64,000 bases of DNA from Sanderia malayensis (GCA_013076295.1 RQOL01000906.1:5770297-5834296); one strand, 5' to 3'. Shown: positions 51,786 to 62,376, counted from the first letter of the stretch. The notes: a model not told the origin generated them from the letters alone. A program made the numbers and translations.

Positions 51786-52142
51786 ATGATTGATAATTGG
51801 ATAACTGGTGATTATCTTTTACGCGCCTCAAGACTTATTATTAATATAACTGATTCTGTTGAAAATATGATAGAACATGATGAAGCGGTTATAAATATGG
51901 ATCTTAGTGATGCGGAAAGTTACTATTCCGGTGAAGAAGATAATGATGATGATGATGACGATGATGAAAGAAGTGATTCATCAGTTTATGAAACTGACGA
52001 TACGCTTTCATTGAATGCTTTTGAATTCGATGAAAATGCTACCTTTGAAGAACAAGTTGAACAATTGTGGGAGATATTTGAGCAACAAGATGCAGAAGAA
52101 CAACGAGATTGGGAACATGAACAACAACATGATGAACAATAA
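51786..52142 (+). CDS. acidic viral-type hypothetical protein
   Basis: 118 residues from ATG 51786. Short helical N terminus (YLLRASRLIINITD), then a run of aspartate (EEDNDDDDDDDERSD) and a glutamine/glutamate-rich end (EHEQQHDEQ). Likely disordered. No family recognised. The TTGATTGATTGACG repeat at 51681-51695 lies about 100 bp upstream. Confidence 0.45.
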   Translation: MIDNWITGDYLLRASRLIINITDSVENMIEHDEAVINMDLSDAESYYSGEEDNDDDDDDDERSDSSVYETDDTLSLNAFEFDENATFEEQVEQLWEIFEQQDAEEQRDWEHEQQHDEQ

Positions 52143-52269
52143 TAATTGAGTAAAACATTTTTAGAATATTGATTGATTGATCGTTTGATTGATTGATTGA
52201 TTGATATGTTGATATATTAAATAGTTATAAAGAGGTAGATGTAAAAATATATTTTATCATTGATGTTTT

Positions 52270-52377
52270 ATGAAAGAGAAACACATCTTGATTTTTTATC
52301 AACTTGTACGATATTGCGAATTGTTAGAACTTAAAGACCAAGAAGAACAAGAACAAAAACAAGCACAACAAGAATAA
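52270..52377 (+). CDS. 35-residue frame, doubtful
   Basis: MKEKHILIFYQLVRYCELL followed by a glutamine/glutamate-rich tail. It is preceded by TTGATTGATTGATTGATATG at 52186-52205. It ends 2 bp before the stop of the convergent protease gene. May be real, may be chance. Confidence 0.25.
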   Translation: MKEKHILIFYQLVRYCELLELKDQEEQEQKQAQQE

Positions 52378-52379
52378 CT

Positions 52380-53027
52380 TTATAAAATTTTTTTTGGAAT
52401 AATAGATTTTACAGATGTATAATTATAGTTTTTTTGTACCCAATCTTTAACAAATTGATAATTTATATAAAATTGAGCATAGTTATTAAATTTGTCTCTA
52501 TGACTTGCATATCTTCCGGTTTTCACGACTTTTGGAAAGGTTTGTTCTATAATATATTCAGCTTGTTCAGGTTTTGCACATGTGTTTATAACATGTAAAA
52601 AATAAATACAATACTCTCCACACACCACTGTATCATGTGCTTGTATTTCTCTACATATTTCATTTATTTTATATTGTTTGTGGTTATGAATTCGTGGAAA
52701 CATATCCTGAGCAATCACCATAATATTTTCACAAAATCTTCGAAATATTTTATTTGGTTTATCTCCATATGAATCAAAGAAGAAACATTTACCAATTACA
52801 TCAAAGTAGACAGCTAACCAATGTCCTGCACTACCATTTCCTTCGCCAGTTGAAAATAATATAAAGGACATAGGAAATTCACTATGAAGCACATGTTTAA
52901 ACCAATGTAAAAATACTTTTTCATTTTGAATCAAAACTTTCACTTCATTATCTGTTACAATACATTTAAAACTTTCGCTTATATTTCTATCTTCTTTACA
53001 AATCTTATATAAATCTTGTCCATTCAT
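52380..53027 (-). CDS. adenain-like (C5 family) cysteine protease
   Basis: 215 residues from ATG 53027. The catalytic set appears in the adenain order: histidine in AGHWLAVYFD, aspartate in FFFDSYGDKPNK, and the cysteine in VVCGEYCIYFLHVIN. This protease matures capsid and core proteins during particle assembly and is a hallmark of Polintons, adintoviruses and adenoviruses. The size matches adenain (about 200 residues). No break is seen. It is the most downstream gene of the minus-strand capsid block. Confidence 0.85.
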   Translation of the reverse strand: MNGQDLYKICKEDRNISESFKCIVTDNEVKVLIQNEKVFLHWFKHVLHSEFPMSFILFSTGEGNGSAGHWLAVYFDVIGKCFFFDSYGDKPNKIFRRFCENIMVIAQDMFPRIHNHKQYKINEICREIQAHDTVVCGEYCIYFLHVINTCAKPEQAEYIIEQTFPKVVKTGRYASHRDKFNNYAQFYINYQFVKDWVQKNYNYTSVKSIIPKKIL

Positions 53028-53094
53028 ATTTAATTTGTGCTTTACTCTATTCCATCTATTTATTAAATATCTTTAGTTAAAGTGACTTTTTTAT

Positions 53095-54530
53095 TTATGG
53101 GGCATAATCTAATACTATAGTGTTTTTATCTCCGAAGGTTATGTGATTACTGGAATACATCATTCCAAATGCAACTTGCTTTTTCTTTAATGTGGTTGGA
53201 ACTTTAATTTGCATTTGAACTTGTGAATTTCTAACATCTACAACCTTAGACCCTGTCTCCATTCGCGTATTCGTTAACTTAAATGCGTATAGGGCATAAC
53301 CTTGAGTTTTCGTTGCTTGATCAGCTGTAAACTGAAGTGAAGAAACTCCCAACACTTTGTAGAGCCCACTAAGCGAATTAGTACAATTAGTATATGGAAT
53401 TGTTTGAACTGTGGCCATGTAGTTGGTATGTAAAGTCAATTCAAACGAATCACCTCCCTTTTGTGGTAAATGTTGAAAATTAAACGGATTTTTTTGTGTA
53501 CTTCCAGCCCAAATTTCATAATCCACAAAACCGAGAATTATAATATCAGGCACTATTGTCCATCCAATAACTGAACATCAAATCGGGATACATCATCTTG
53601 CATTGTCCATGTATTTATGAATAATCGCTCTATGCCGTATGTAACATCTTCTGCTGAGCGGAGTGCTTCTAAATACTCTGTATATCTAGGAATTGTCAGT
53701 GTTACTGTATGTAGGTATAATTCCATATGAGTAATATCCCAATCAAATGAACCTTTTTCAGCTTCTGGACACAATACAGCTTCTTTCTGATCTACTCTTT
53801 GAAATGTAAATTTTATAGGAGTGTTTCCGTCGAAATATTGCTGCGCTTTACAAATATTTAATTTCGGAAAGAAATTATATTCTACAATTTCACTTTTGTT
53901 AAAAAGTCTATTTCGTTTCACCCCTTGTATATTTGAATTTTTTACTTGGGTTTTAGCATCATCAAAATAAGTGACTTCATATTCATCAAGAACCTGAGCA
54001 TTCCACACAGGTCCCTGTTCCCCTTTCTCATTTATGGTTATATTATTATCAACATAATATCCATCATCCACTTCCAATCTATTTCCTATAGCAAAATATG
54101 GCTCTTCTAATAATTGAGCTGCATATGCGTGAGTTCGATAATGTCCATGTTGTGATTCAATAATGCTTTGTTCAGCTTGCACAATAACATTCTTAAATAG
54201 CGAATGTGCTACATTATTGAACGGGATAAATAAATCTTTCTTAGCAGCAGCAATCGCACCTCCTGTTGTAGCATTTACTAAACGTATTTTCATTCGAAAT
54301 AAACTCTTAGAAAAGTAAAAAAACACGCCCGCTTGTTGTTTAACTTGAAAAATAATATCGGCATGACTTTTTCCAGGTAGATCATTTAATGGGCAAATTC
54401 TAATTGTGTTTTCTGATTGAATAGCAGAATCAATATATTCTCTAGGATTAAATGCCAATTTTTCATCAACTTCACCATCAACAGATGGTCCTGCAATAAC
54501 ATCACTCACATTTTCGTTTTCAACTTCCAT
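53095..54530 (-). pseudogene. major capsid protein (double jelly-roll), one frameshift
   Basis: Part A (54530-53553, 325 residues) has the typical N-terminal region: FIPFNNVAHSLFKNVIVQAE, SQHGHYRTHAYAAQLLE and a WDITHMELYLHTVTLTIPR strand. Part B (to 53095) begins without a normal ATG and contains IIILGFVDYEIWAGS and TQKNPFNFQHLP, the usual start of the second half of Polinton/adintovirus capsid proteins, and ends at the stop at 53095. A single frameshift near 53555 lies at the junction. Programmed frameshifting is conceivable, but there is no slippery heptamer I can point to, so decay is likelier. The protein forms the hexon-like capsomers. Confidence 0.8.
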
Positions 54531-54615
54531 TTTCGTTTACAATTCCAGCAAATGAATTCTTCTGTTTAAAGAACTTTATATATAATATCTTTCTCATGTA
54601 AATTTTTAAAATCAA

Positions 54616-55311
54616 TTAAAATTTATACTTTGCTTGATTATTTCGATTCATAAAATCATAAGCATGATACATTTTGCGATATTGTTTAATCATTCTTGTA
54701 ACTCGTTTTTTTTTAACTTTATTTAATTTTTTCGATGGAATTTTACTTAATTTTTTTATTTTTGAATGAAGTTTATTAATAGATGGCTTTGATGTTCTTT
54801 TTTTCACAGATTTTATAGGCATCGTGTCTTTTAAATGTGTTGTCGCTTTTGGAAGTAAAATAGTAGGTTTTTCTTCTTGCGAAACAATTGGAGACATAAC
54901 TTTCTTTAAATCCTTTGCGCTGATAAATTTTTTTGCTTTTGTTGTAACAGCTTGTGTTAATGCTTTTCGTTTTTTCCCAATAGTTTGTACTACTTGTTTT
55001 TGCACATTTCGTTTTGCTTGTTGTACAACTTTATTCAGTTGTTTTCTTGCTACTTGCGCTGTTTTTGCTTTTACCTTATTTGTAATAGATTTACCAACTC
55101 GTTTTCCAACTTTTGAAATTATTCCTTTAGAATTTTTCAATGTTTTACCTAACACTTTCGAAAGTATTCCACGTCCTTGTAATTTATTTAAAACACCTCC
55201 ATTATACCAATCCATTCTATTATGTAATGATAGTGTCCAACCTGTAGCACCTGGGACATTGTGAATTATTCCAGGTGACATTCCAGGACTTGTCAATATA
55301 TCACCATACAT
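54616..55311 (-). CDS. basic pVI-like internal capsid protein candidate
   Basis: 231 residues from ATG 55311. The N-terminal 40 residues include an amphipathic SPGIIHNVPGATGW segment. The next 60 residues are lysine-rich helices (KVGKRVGKSITNKVKAKTAQ), then a basic body with repeated KKR clusters and a short end (YHAYDFMNRNNQAKYKF). Size, basicity and position between penton and capsid protein genes resemble adenovirus protein VI-like proteins reported in adintoviruses. No direct sequence identity is claimed. It could instead be a core protein. Confidence 0.6.
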   Translation of the reverse strand: MYGDILTSPGMSPGIIHNVPGATGWTLSLHNRMDWYNGGVLNKLQGRGILSKVLGKTLKNSKGIISKVGKRVGKSITNKVKAKTAQVARKQLNKVVQQAKRNVQKQVVQTIGKKRKALTQAVTTKAKKFISAKDLKKVMSPIVSQEEKPTILLPKATTHLKDTMPIKSVKKRTSKPSINKLHSKIKKLSKIPSKKLNKVKKKRVTRMIKQYRKMYHAYDFMNRNNQAKYKF

Positions 55312-55405
55312 GATTAATTAATTTCATATATTCTCAAATACTTCTATTAATTTCATGTTTGTTTCCTTTATAGGACTTTTTATAGTCTTTTTTTCAATTT
55401 ATTAG

Positions 55406-56664
55406 TTATATTAAACGAAATAATAAGTCACAATATGCTTTTAAAACTAGTTTTTGTCCTTTTGAGTCCATAATTGTTAAATGAAAATATGCAATTTTCT
55501 GATCATTTAAATTACAAAATTCTAATGTTTCTGGTTCATAAAGAACATAATCAGTTTTAAGAGTTGGAGTTAAACGAATTCCTGGAACAATAGCTAACAA
55601 TGGAACTGTATCATCTCCAACAAATTGATCTGCTACATTGTTACTATAAATGAAGTAATTATTTGCATGAACAGCACCACCTTTTTTGCTTGTGTTTTAG
55701 CAACTTTCGAATATGGTTCACTTTCTTTTAGTGAACATCCTTCCGGAAACCAAAATAAAGAATCAATATTTACTTCTGATGAATTAGATTCATTATAACT
55801 TGCTTCTTCGTAGCGCTTCCAAATAATAGCTTTTCTTTCATCTAATGTAACATCTAACACATCAAATCCAAAAAATGGAATCATTTCCATCCCTATTGCT
55901 ATATGAATACAGAATGGTGGAATGTTACTAATTTGCACTCTAGTTGTATTTTCCTGTATATTATCTTGAAGTGTCCAATTTAATGCTAATGATAATTTCC
56001 ATAAATCATCCGGAAAATATGTTGACAACAATTTATATTTTTCACTACCAACTTCAGGAAATTGATTAAAAACATATTTGGATGCTTCCATAAATGAATA
56101 TCGATTCCCTGTTGATTTCTCTCTACCAGTTTTATATTCATTAAAATCCCGAATTTCATTCAATAGATTTGTGATAGAAATGGTTTTTCCTTCACCGAAA
56201 CGTTTTTGCAAATTTTTTGCAACATCAATTCGAAATATTGGAGCCATAGGTTTTGAAAAATCCATATCATATACATTTTGATTTTCAATATCTATATTAG
56301 TTATGGCGTTGTAATAATTTTCTACATAACTTTTATCATTCGATTTTTGTGTTATATACATAACCTCCTCTCGTGTTAGGTTTTTTGTTTCATCATGGTT
56401 ATATTGTTTCCAAGCTCCCAAATATATTTCAACCATCCATTCTTCAACCACATAATTATTTCCAATTGGAACACGTAAACTCTTTACCTCTGCTGCTTTA
56501 AAATCAAATACAATTTTTTTTAATGCAACTTGCCATCCGTCAAAGGTATCTATATTTAATTCATTATTTGTTTGAATGAGTTCACTAAATGATAAATTCG
56601 AATTTTTATTTTCACTGTCATAGTATCCTTGTAGAATAAATCTATTTTCATTAATGATTGTCAT
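55406..56664 (-). pseudogene. penton-like minor capsid protein, one frameshift
   Basis: Start at ATG 56664 (TIINENRFILQGYY). The N-terminal part has the NIDTFDGWQVALKKIVFDF block, close to the LxGxWEVALxEIxYP start of Polinton penton-like proteins. The middle is helical and strand-rich, with ISNIPPFCIHIAIGMEM. The last part lies in a second frame (55600-55406): LLAIVPGIRLTP, then EFCNLNDQKIAYFHLTIMDS. It is the usual C-terminal jelly-roll segment. A frameshift near 55640 separates them. Pentons occupy the capsid vertices. Confidence 0.75.
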
Positions 56665-56672
56665 TTTACTTT

Positions 56673-56957
56673 TCAAATAGTCTTGTCTATAAATGATCGA
56701 GGATCATCTGTAAATATAAGCTCTATTGCGCATAGATTAGGCTTAAATATAATATTATTAGCAATATCTCTTAAATAAATCATACAATAGAGTTCATTCA
56801 CATAATCACATTCTTTAAAATCTAAATGTGTTGGTTGGTGTACATAGACACTTTTATCTTTACCATATTTTTCTACATAATCGTATTCATTAAAATAAAT
56901 ATTCGTCAACAAAGACGGTAAATTAAATAGTCGTATTCCATCAATCATACAATTCAT
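56673..56957 (-). CDS. viral-type hypothetical protein upstream of the penton-like gene
   Basis: 94 residues from ATG 56957, ending in TGA at 56675-56673, just before the penton-like ATG at 56664. Strand-rich (GIRLFNLPSLLTNIYFNEYD, ELYCMIYLRDIANNIIF). No recognised family. Short spacing to the penton gene suggests co-expression. Confidence 0.45.
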   Translation of the reverse strand: MNCMIDGIRLFNLPSLLTNIYFNEYDYVEKYGKDKSVYVHQPTHLDFKECDYVNELYCMIYLRDIANNIIFKPNLCAIELIFTDDPRSFIDKTI

Positions 56958-57015
56958 CCATTCAGAAGAAAAATTAATTACATTTTGGGAAATTAATTCT
57001 TTACTTGAAACATCT

Positions 57016-57122
57016 AATAACCTTCATTGTATAAATCTGTACTTTTTTCATTATGGTCTAAATTTGTCCAAAACATTATATCCATGTAATCGGACGCAAA
57101 GCTTATATCACTACCTTTTATA
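57016..57122 (-). pseudogene. 3' fragment of a viral gene cut by the Gypsy element
   Basis: About 34 codons ending in TAA at 57016-57014, containing SDISFASDYMDIMFWTNLD. The frame runs right up to the LTR at 57123; its upstream part has not been found beyond the other end of the Gypsy element. It is therefore a truncated gene. Confidence 0.55.
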
Positions 57123-57390
57123 TGTAGCGTGGCGATGAAACAGATATTCAAATAAGAGAAAACACAAGATGTTGCCTGTTCAAGCTTTAATCGCCAACTG
57201 AATAAATTACACATTAAGATCAGAATATATCGCTTAATCAAACACATACACGTGCGGCAAATACAGAGGGGACATATTGGACGACACGATGGTGTTACTC
57301 AGACAGACAGACACGGTACCGGAACATGACATACAAACACTTAAGATTAACACATAGATACAAATTTGTACAAGAATCCGAAATGCTACA
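57123..57390 (-). repeat. 3' LTR of the Gypsy element
   Basis: 268 bp. The first 105 bases in plus direction recur at 62253-62357 with one change near base 50 (TTGCC versus TTTCC). Confidence 0.8.
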
Positions 57391-57436
57391 TCTTCCCCTC
57401 CCTTATTGATGAAACGAAGTACAAGATGAGCATAAA

Positions 57437-58315
57437 TTAATGTGCTACCGGGTTTCCAAAACGAATAGGGGGATTTATCACTTGGCGGAGAAAAGAAGGT
57501 CTGACAGCACCCACTTCAACGTCCGGTTGGTTTTCTTCTTGTAGATCCTCTTCCAGTGTGTCGAGAACTGTAATCCCAGGGGTTTCAGGGCTTGGGTGGA
57601 CTGGGTGGCCTTTCCCTAAGGGAATGAGACAGACTTTCAAGAGGTTATGGTGAGCAACCAGGGTCTTCCCCGCGGGGGATTCTAACTTATAGTTAACGCC
57701 GTCTCTTGATAAAATTTTATAGGGGCCAGTCCACCTTTTACCGAATTTCCAGTGTTTAGGACGCCATAGCCACACAGTCTGTCCTGGCTCAAAGGGCTTC
57801 CAGTCTCGCTTAGTCTTGTTGTCGTACTGAGTAGATTGTCTAGATCTAGCAAAGCTCAGGTTGCGCTGCGCTAATTGGTTAGAGAAGGCAAGGGCTTTCC
57901 TTAACGACTGACTATAATCTGATTGGCTCTGGGGATTACGCAGAGGAACGCCCAACTCAACCTCTATAGGCATACGAGCTGGACGCCCAAATACCATTTC
58001 ATAAGGCGAAAATCCCGTAGACTCATGTATACTGGAATTATAAGCAAATACTGCCTGATCTAGTAAGTTATCCCAATCCAGGCTATGCTCTGAAATAAAA
58101 CTAGTGAGGATATTCTGCAATGTACGGTTCTGTCGTTCTACAAGACCGTCGCACTGTGGATGATACGCGGTTGTTCTTGTTTTCTTTACGCCCATTATAT
58201 TGTATATCTCGTGCATAAGGTTGCTATCGAAATTGCGGCCTTGGTCGGAATGTAGGACTGTAGGGGGCCCGAAACGTGAGAAAACGCGAGAAACGAGAGT
58301 TTGAGCTACCGTAGA
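57437..58315 (-). pseudogene. Gypsy integrase, C-terminal half
   Basis: From about 58315 the frame runs through the catalytic glutamate region (AYHPQCDGLVERQNRTLQ) to the C-terminal domain (VWLWRPKHWKFGKRWTGPYKIL) and on to the stop at 57437. Upstream integrase lies in another frame, so a frameshift near 58315 separates them. No chromodomain was seen. Confidence 0.8.
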
Positions 58316-59225
58316 TGCCTTTTGTGGTAGGGAAAGCCTCGCACCATTTAGTGAAATGATCCATCAATACGAGGATGTGTTTATTTCCTCGCGCTGTCTC
58401 TCGCATAGGCCCCATATAGTCCATCGCCCAAAAGACAAACGGTTCGCCCACCTGAACTGGTTGTAATGAGGCCTTTGTAGACTGTGGGTCGTTTTTGATT
58501 TGACTGCACTCTGCACATTGCTGAATAAACATTTGAATGGATTCTTGCATGCGAGGCCAAAAGAATCGTTCTTTAGCACGGAGATATGTACGAGTCACAC
58601 CCATATGACCACCAGAGGGGCTACTATGGAGACCTTGAAGAACTAAACTAATGAGGCTTTGCGGAATAACAAATGTGTTTTCAGGAAATTTAGAGTTGAT
58701 GTGACGAGATTTCATTAAAAGACCGTTACTGACAAACAATTGGTCCCAGCAATTCCAATACGAAAGCATGTGTTTGTCGTCCTTCCAGACAAATGGGGGA
58801 GGGCGTGGAAAGTTGTGTGTTTTCATTTCTATGATCTTTGAGATTGAAAGATCTTGGCGTTGGGCCGAATACAAATCAGTGTCTGGGGAAAGGCCGACAA
58901 AACAATTGACGATACGACTGTCAAGTGACTCAGCGGAAGCTAAAGGTTTATGATTAAGGCGGGAGAGGGCGTCGGCATTTTGGTTGTGGCTCCCAGGGCG
59001 ATGTGTTATGGTAAAGTCAAATTCTTGAAGATCCATTATCCATCGAGCAATCCTAACCTTGGGTTGAATGGAATGCAGCCATTTTAGCGCACTGTTATCA
59101 GTGATCAAATTGAATTGTCGGCCAAGAAGATATACGCGAAAATGCTGACTAGCAAATACAACAGCTAAGGCTTCTTTTTCCATCGCTGTATAATTTCTTT
59201 CTCTGCTAGTGAGTGCGGCTGGCAT
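58224..59225 (-). pseudogene. Gypsy RNase H and integrase N-terminal half
   Basis: RNase H part (YTAMEKEALAVVFASQHFRV, then DNSALKWL), followed by the HHCC zinc-binding domain (HSSPSGGHMGVTRTYLRAKE, CAECSQIK) and the first part of the integrase core (FWAMDYMGPM with the first catalytic aspartate). The frame continues to 58224 after the frameshift but only as noise. It is out of frame with reverse transcriptase near 59225. Confidence 0.8.
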
Positions 59226-60120
59226 AAGTAATTACCCTTTCATGACCCGACGTGTCACATTGCGTTAGAACAGCTCCCAGACCCACGTCAGACGCATCAG
59301 TTTGTAATACAAAAGGCTTTTCGAAGTTGGGATAAGCTAATATCGGGGCCGTGCAGAGACAGGACTTAAGTTGTTGAAATGCGTGTTCAGTGCTGTCTAT
59401 CCACATAAATTTGGTTGATTTCTTAGTGAGGTCAGTTAATGGCGAAGCAATAGTAGCAAATTGAGGAATAAATCGTCTATAATATCCAGCAAGACCCAAA
59501 AAAGAACGTAGTTCATCTAACGTAGAAGGAGCAGTTAGTTGTTTAACGGCATGCACTTTTGAAGGGTCAGTATGCACACCTTGTTTAGAAACAGTGTGGC
59601 CTAAGTACACAACTTTATCAGAAGCAAAAGAGCATTTTGAGGCTTTAACTCGGAGGTTTTGATTACGAAAACGAGTTAAAACAGCTTTTAAACGTTCGCA
59701 GTGTTGGCGGATGTCCTTAGAGAAAATGATGACGTCATCAAAGTAACACAAACAAGTTTCATATGTGAGGCCCGAAAGAACAATGCCTATAGCTCTTGAA
59801 AAAGTAGCAGGGGCAGTAAATAATCCATAGGGCATCCGCAAAAATTCATACAGACCATTTGGGGTCATAAAGGCTGTTTTCTCTCTGTCTTCAGGGGTCA
59901 TACTCACTTGCCAGTACCCACTTCGAAGGTCTAATGTGCTAAACATACTGTAGCCATTTAAGGCATCTAACAAGTCATCTACCCGGGGCAAAGGGCTGGC
60001 ATCTTGTTTGGTAATTGAGTTTAATTTGCGGTAATCAATACAAAAACGATATGACCCATCCTTTTTCTTAACAAGTACAACTGGGGATGCCCATGGGCTG
60101 GTGCTAGGCTGAATGACACT
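59206..60120 (-). pseudogene. Gypsy reverse transcriptase
   Basis: Frame in phase with the protease/N-terminal pol frame after a TAA at 60123-60121. Blocks: SPWASPVVLVKKKDGS-type start near 60085, STLDLRSGYWQVSM with the first catalytic aspartate, the CYFDDVIIFSKD motif and LGLAGYYRRFIPQF. It ends near the RNase H start with a frameshift at about 59225. Confidence 0.85.
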
Positions 60121-61198
60121 TTATGTAAGCATATTAGCAACTTGTTGGTCAACTTCACTTCGATAATGGTAGGGCAGACGACGGGGGTATTGACGAATTG
60201 GGGGTGATTTACCGGTATCAATCTTGTGCATAGTGACAGATGTATGACCAAGACGGTTGTTAAAAACATCAGGAAATTCAAGTAATGTGTTCAAGAGCTG
60301 TTCTCTCTCATTAGCTGTCAAGCAAGGACTAATAGCGGCCTGCAGTTCTTTCAAAGTAGAAGGCTCTATCACTGACTGACAACTAACTCTGGCACAGACA
60401 CTGTCTCCTGAATGATGCTGTGAAGGGTCTATTGACTCAACTACAGGAACAAACTTACCTACTTGCTGACCTGCGTATAGCTGTATATCTGATTCTGAAG
60501 AATTCATGACTCGCACAATAACAATACCCTTATTGGCCCTACTAACTGTGAATGCAGTGGTGTAATCTGTTGCTTCTAATGGATACACCATGCCTAACTG
60601 ATCAGAATACTTCCTAGGCAGCTTTGTCTGTAAAATGCATTCACTACGCCTAGGTATAGAAAAACTATCAACAAGAGTAAGCGAGATGGGTACTTGGGTG
60701 GAAGATTGTATAAGGATAGGAGTTGCTTCTACCCGAGGAGCACTGGAAAGAACAACACAACCAGAAGAAGGGGAACCCGAAGAAGAAATCCAGGGTGTCA
60801 GAGGTGTGTTGCCATGAGGCCCATTTAACAAATACTGATGCCCAGAAAATCCAAGGGAGAGCCGAAACTTAGTGATGAAATCCCATCCCAGCACGCATTG
60901 GAAGGGTTGTAGCACATTATTACATACAAGAAAATCAAATGAAAATTTGAAATTACTATCAGGCAATGAAAACGTGACAACCGCTTCACCAAACGAATTG
61001 AAGTGGTTGTCCGGTAATAGACACACAAGAGTTCGACGTACCTCTGAGGACGGGGTGTTCAAGATTGTGCTGGGTGCAGTGTTCGAAAATACGCTGGAAC
61101 GATTGAAAGTCGACAATAGATTTCATAGATCCAGTGTCAACAAGAGCTGGCAGTTGCACACCAGAAAAATTACAAAAAACAAGGGGCTGGTGGGGCAC
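60121..61198 (-). pseudogene. Gypsy protease and N-terminal pol
   Basis: The first frame (61198-60986) has the aspartic protease active site PALVDTGSMKSIV. The rest continues in a second frame (61116-60121) with LGWDFITKFRLSLG, the usual second protease block. A linker follows, then NRLGHTSVTMHKIDTG and PIRQYPRRLPYH, the normal entry to reverse transcriptase. A frameshift lies near 61080-61020 and a stop at 60123-60121. Confidence 0.75.
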
Positions 61199-61281
61199 CG
61201 ATAAACTGTGGGAAACAGAGGTATGCCCAACAAAAAATAAAGAGGGATGCTAGTCACTCCAGCCAGAAAGTGAGGTATCCC

Positions 61282-62250
61282 TTAATAGTTTAAAGACTTA
61301 CTACAATCACGATGAGTCTGTTGGTGGGCGCGTAGGCCATCACGATGTTGGTGCTCGTCCTCGCTGGGGATGTGGTTGTGGTTGTTGTGGTGGTTGTTGT
61401 TGTTGGCACAGATGGTGGCGTTATGCCCCCACCCAGAACAAAGCGTCCAGCGTGGGGATTGTCGCCGATGAGCACAATCCCGTACAACATGTCCCTCTTC
61501 ACCACAAAAGAAGCAACGGACGGGGCGTGTGGGGCGTCGTCCAGGGCCGTGTGAGGCATGAGTTTGAGACGGCTGAGGGCTGATGGCAGCAACAAGTTGG
61601 GCCTGATTTTCTGCAAGTTTGACGATGTTTGTAATCGTTTCCCACTGGTTAGGCGGCTGGTGACTGTCCCGATTGTTGGTTGGCAACGAGCTGTCTGACA
61701 TGACGGCGGAGCATGAAGACGCCGGCAGGTTTCGTAATGAGCGAAATCTTTGTGCAAAGTGGGTCATCGTCGTTAATGAAGGAGTAGGGTCAGATTCCAA
61801 TAATTTCAACTGGATCTCCTCCGGCAAACCTCTGAAAAATTGACGACGCAAAAGAGCGTCGAAGGCGGACGGTGATAAGTCCGGCTCTGCGTTTTTCAGA
61901 GCTTCCTTCAGGCGCCACAGGAAAAGTGTCGGGTCTTGGGCAGTCCGGAGACGTTGTTCTTCGAATTCACGGTAGTATTTTTCTCGATCCGCGGCGGGTG
62001 CGAAGCAACTTTTCAGACTGGTAAGGAGATGATCCAAAGAGTCTTTATCATCTTCATCAATGGTATCATAGTAGGTCGCCGCAGGGCCTTGCAGAAACGC
62101 TGGTAGCTTCGTCAGTTGGATTTCCTCGTCCCAATCGTTGGCCTGTGCACAGCGTGTAAAGTGGCGGAGCCAGGCATTAAAATCACCTGAGGAAAATCGA
62201 TCGGGTGATATAATTGAAGGCATTTTCTTCGGTTTTGCTCCTGTCACCAA
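61282..62250 (-). CDS. Gypsy Gag with CCHC zinc knuckle
   Basis: 322 residues from ATG 62250, immediately inside the 5' LTR. Helical capsid region with FNAWLRHFTRCAQANDW and QFFRGLPEEIQLKLLES, then the zinc knuckle CFFCGEEGHVVRDC and a second, imperfect knuckle (CSGWGHNATIC). The end is histidine/asparagine-rich (NNNHHNNHNHIPSEDEH). No break in this frame. It packages the element RNA. Confidence 0.85.
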   Translation of the reverse strand: MVTGAKPKKMPSIISPDRFSSGDFNAWLRHFTRCAQANDWDEEIQLTKLPAFLQGPAATYYDTIDEDDKDSLDHLLTSLKSCFAPAADREKYYREFEEQRLRTAQDPTLFLWRLKEALKNAEPDLSPSAFDALLRRQFFRGLPEEIQLKLLESDPTPSLTTMTHFAQRFRSLRNLPASSCSAVMSDSSLPTNNRDSHQPPNQWETITNIVKLAENQAQLVAAISPQPSQTHASHGPGRRPTRPVRCFFCGEEGHVVRDCAHRRQSPRWTLCSGWGHNATICANNNNHHNNHNHIPSEDEHQHRDGLRAHQQTHRDCSKSLNY

Positions 62251-62376
62251 TTTGTAGCGTGGCGATGAAACAGATATTCAAATAAGAGAAAACACAAGAT
62301 GTTTCCTGTTCAAGCTTTAATCGCCAACTGAATAAATTACACATTAAGATCAGAATAAGCTATCTAGAAAACATGG

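Larger units (their letters stand above)
26748..57122. mobile_element. integrated Polinton/adintovirus-like DNA virus element, decayed and interrupted
   Basis: The module packaging ATPase, family B DNA polymerase, adenain-like protease, double-jelly-roll capsid protein, penton-like protein and basic core proteins is the hallmark set of Polintons/Mavericks and adintoviruses. Without the 10 kb insertion the stretch is about 20 kb, a normal size for them. Left genes are mainly on plus and capsid genes on minus. The borders are uncertain: no terminal inverted repeats were found, the right side is cut by a Gypsy element, and the left side may extend over the TRAF, Fic or zinc-finger genes. No RVE integrase gene is visible. 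Many genes carry single lesions, so this is an old copy. Confidence 0.8.
57123..62357 (-). mobile_element. Ty3/Gypsy LTR retrotransposon, minus strand, truncated 5' LTR
   Basis: The left (3') LTR is 57123-57390 (minus strand TGTAGCATTT...CACGCTACA), preceded on the minus strand by a polypurine tract (57391-57404). The right (5') LTR is only 62253-62357, which matches the 57123-57227 part. The rest of the LTR has been replaced by a minisatellite. Gag and pol follow on the minus strand. At least four lesions (frameshifts near 61080, 59225 and 58315; stop at 60121-60123) make it inactive. No target duplication can be recognised because one end is lost. Confidence 0.85.

Noticed and set aside
54824..55264. 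Long plus-strand frame opposite the basic pVI-like gene
   Set aside because: It is the antisense of a lysine-rich gene, which gives a phenylalanine/cysteine-rich frame without stops by composition.
61345..61554. Valine-run plus-strand frame in the Gypsy Gag
   Set aside because: Antisense of the histidine/asparagine repeat of the Gag tail.
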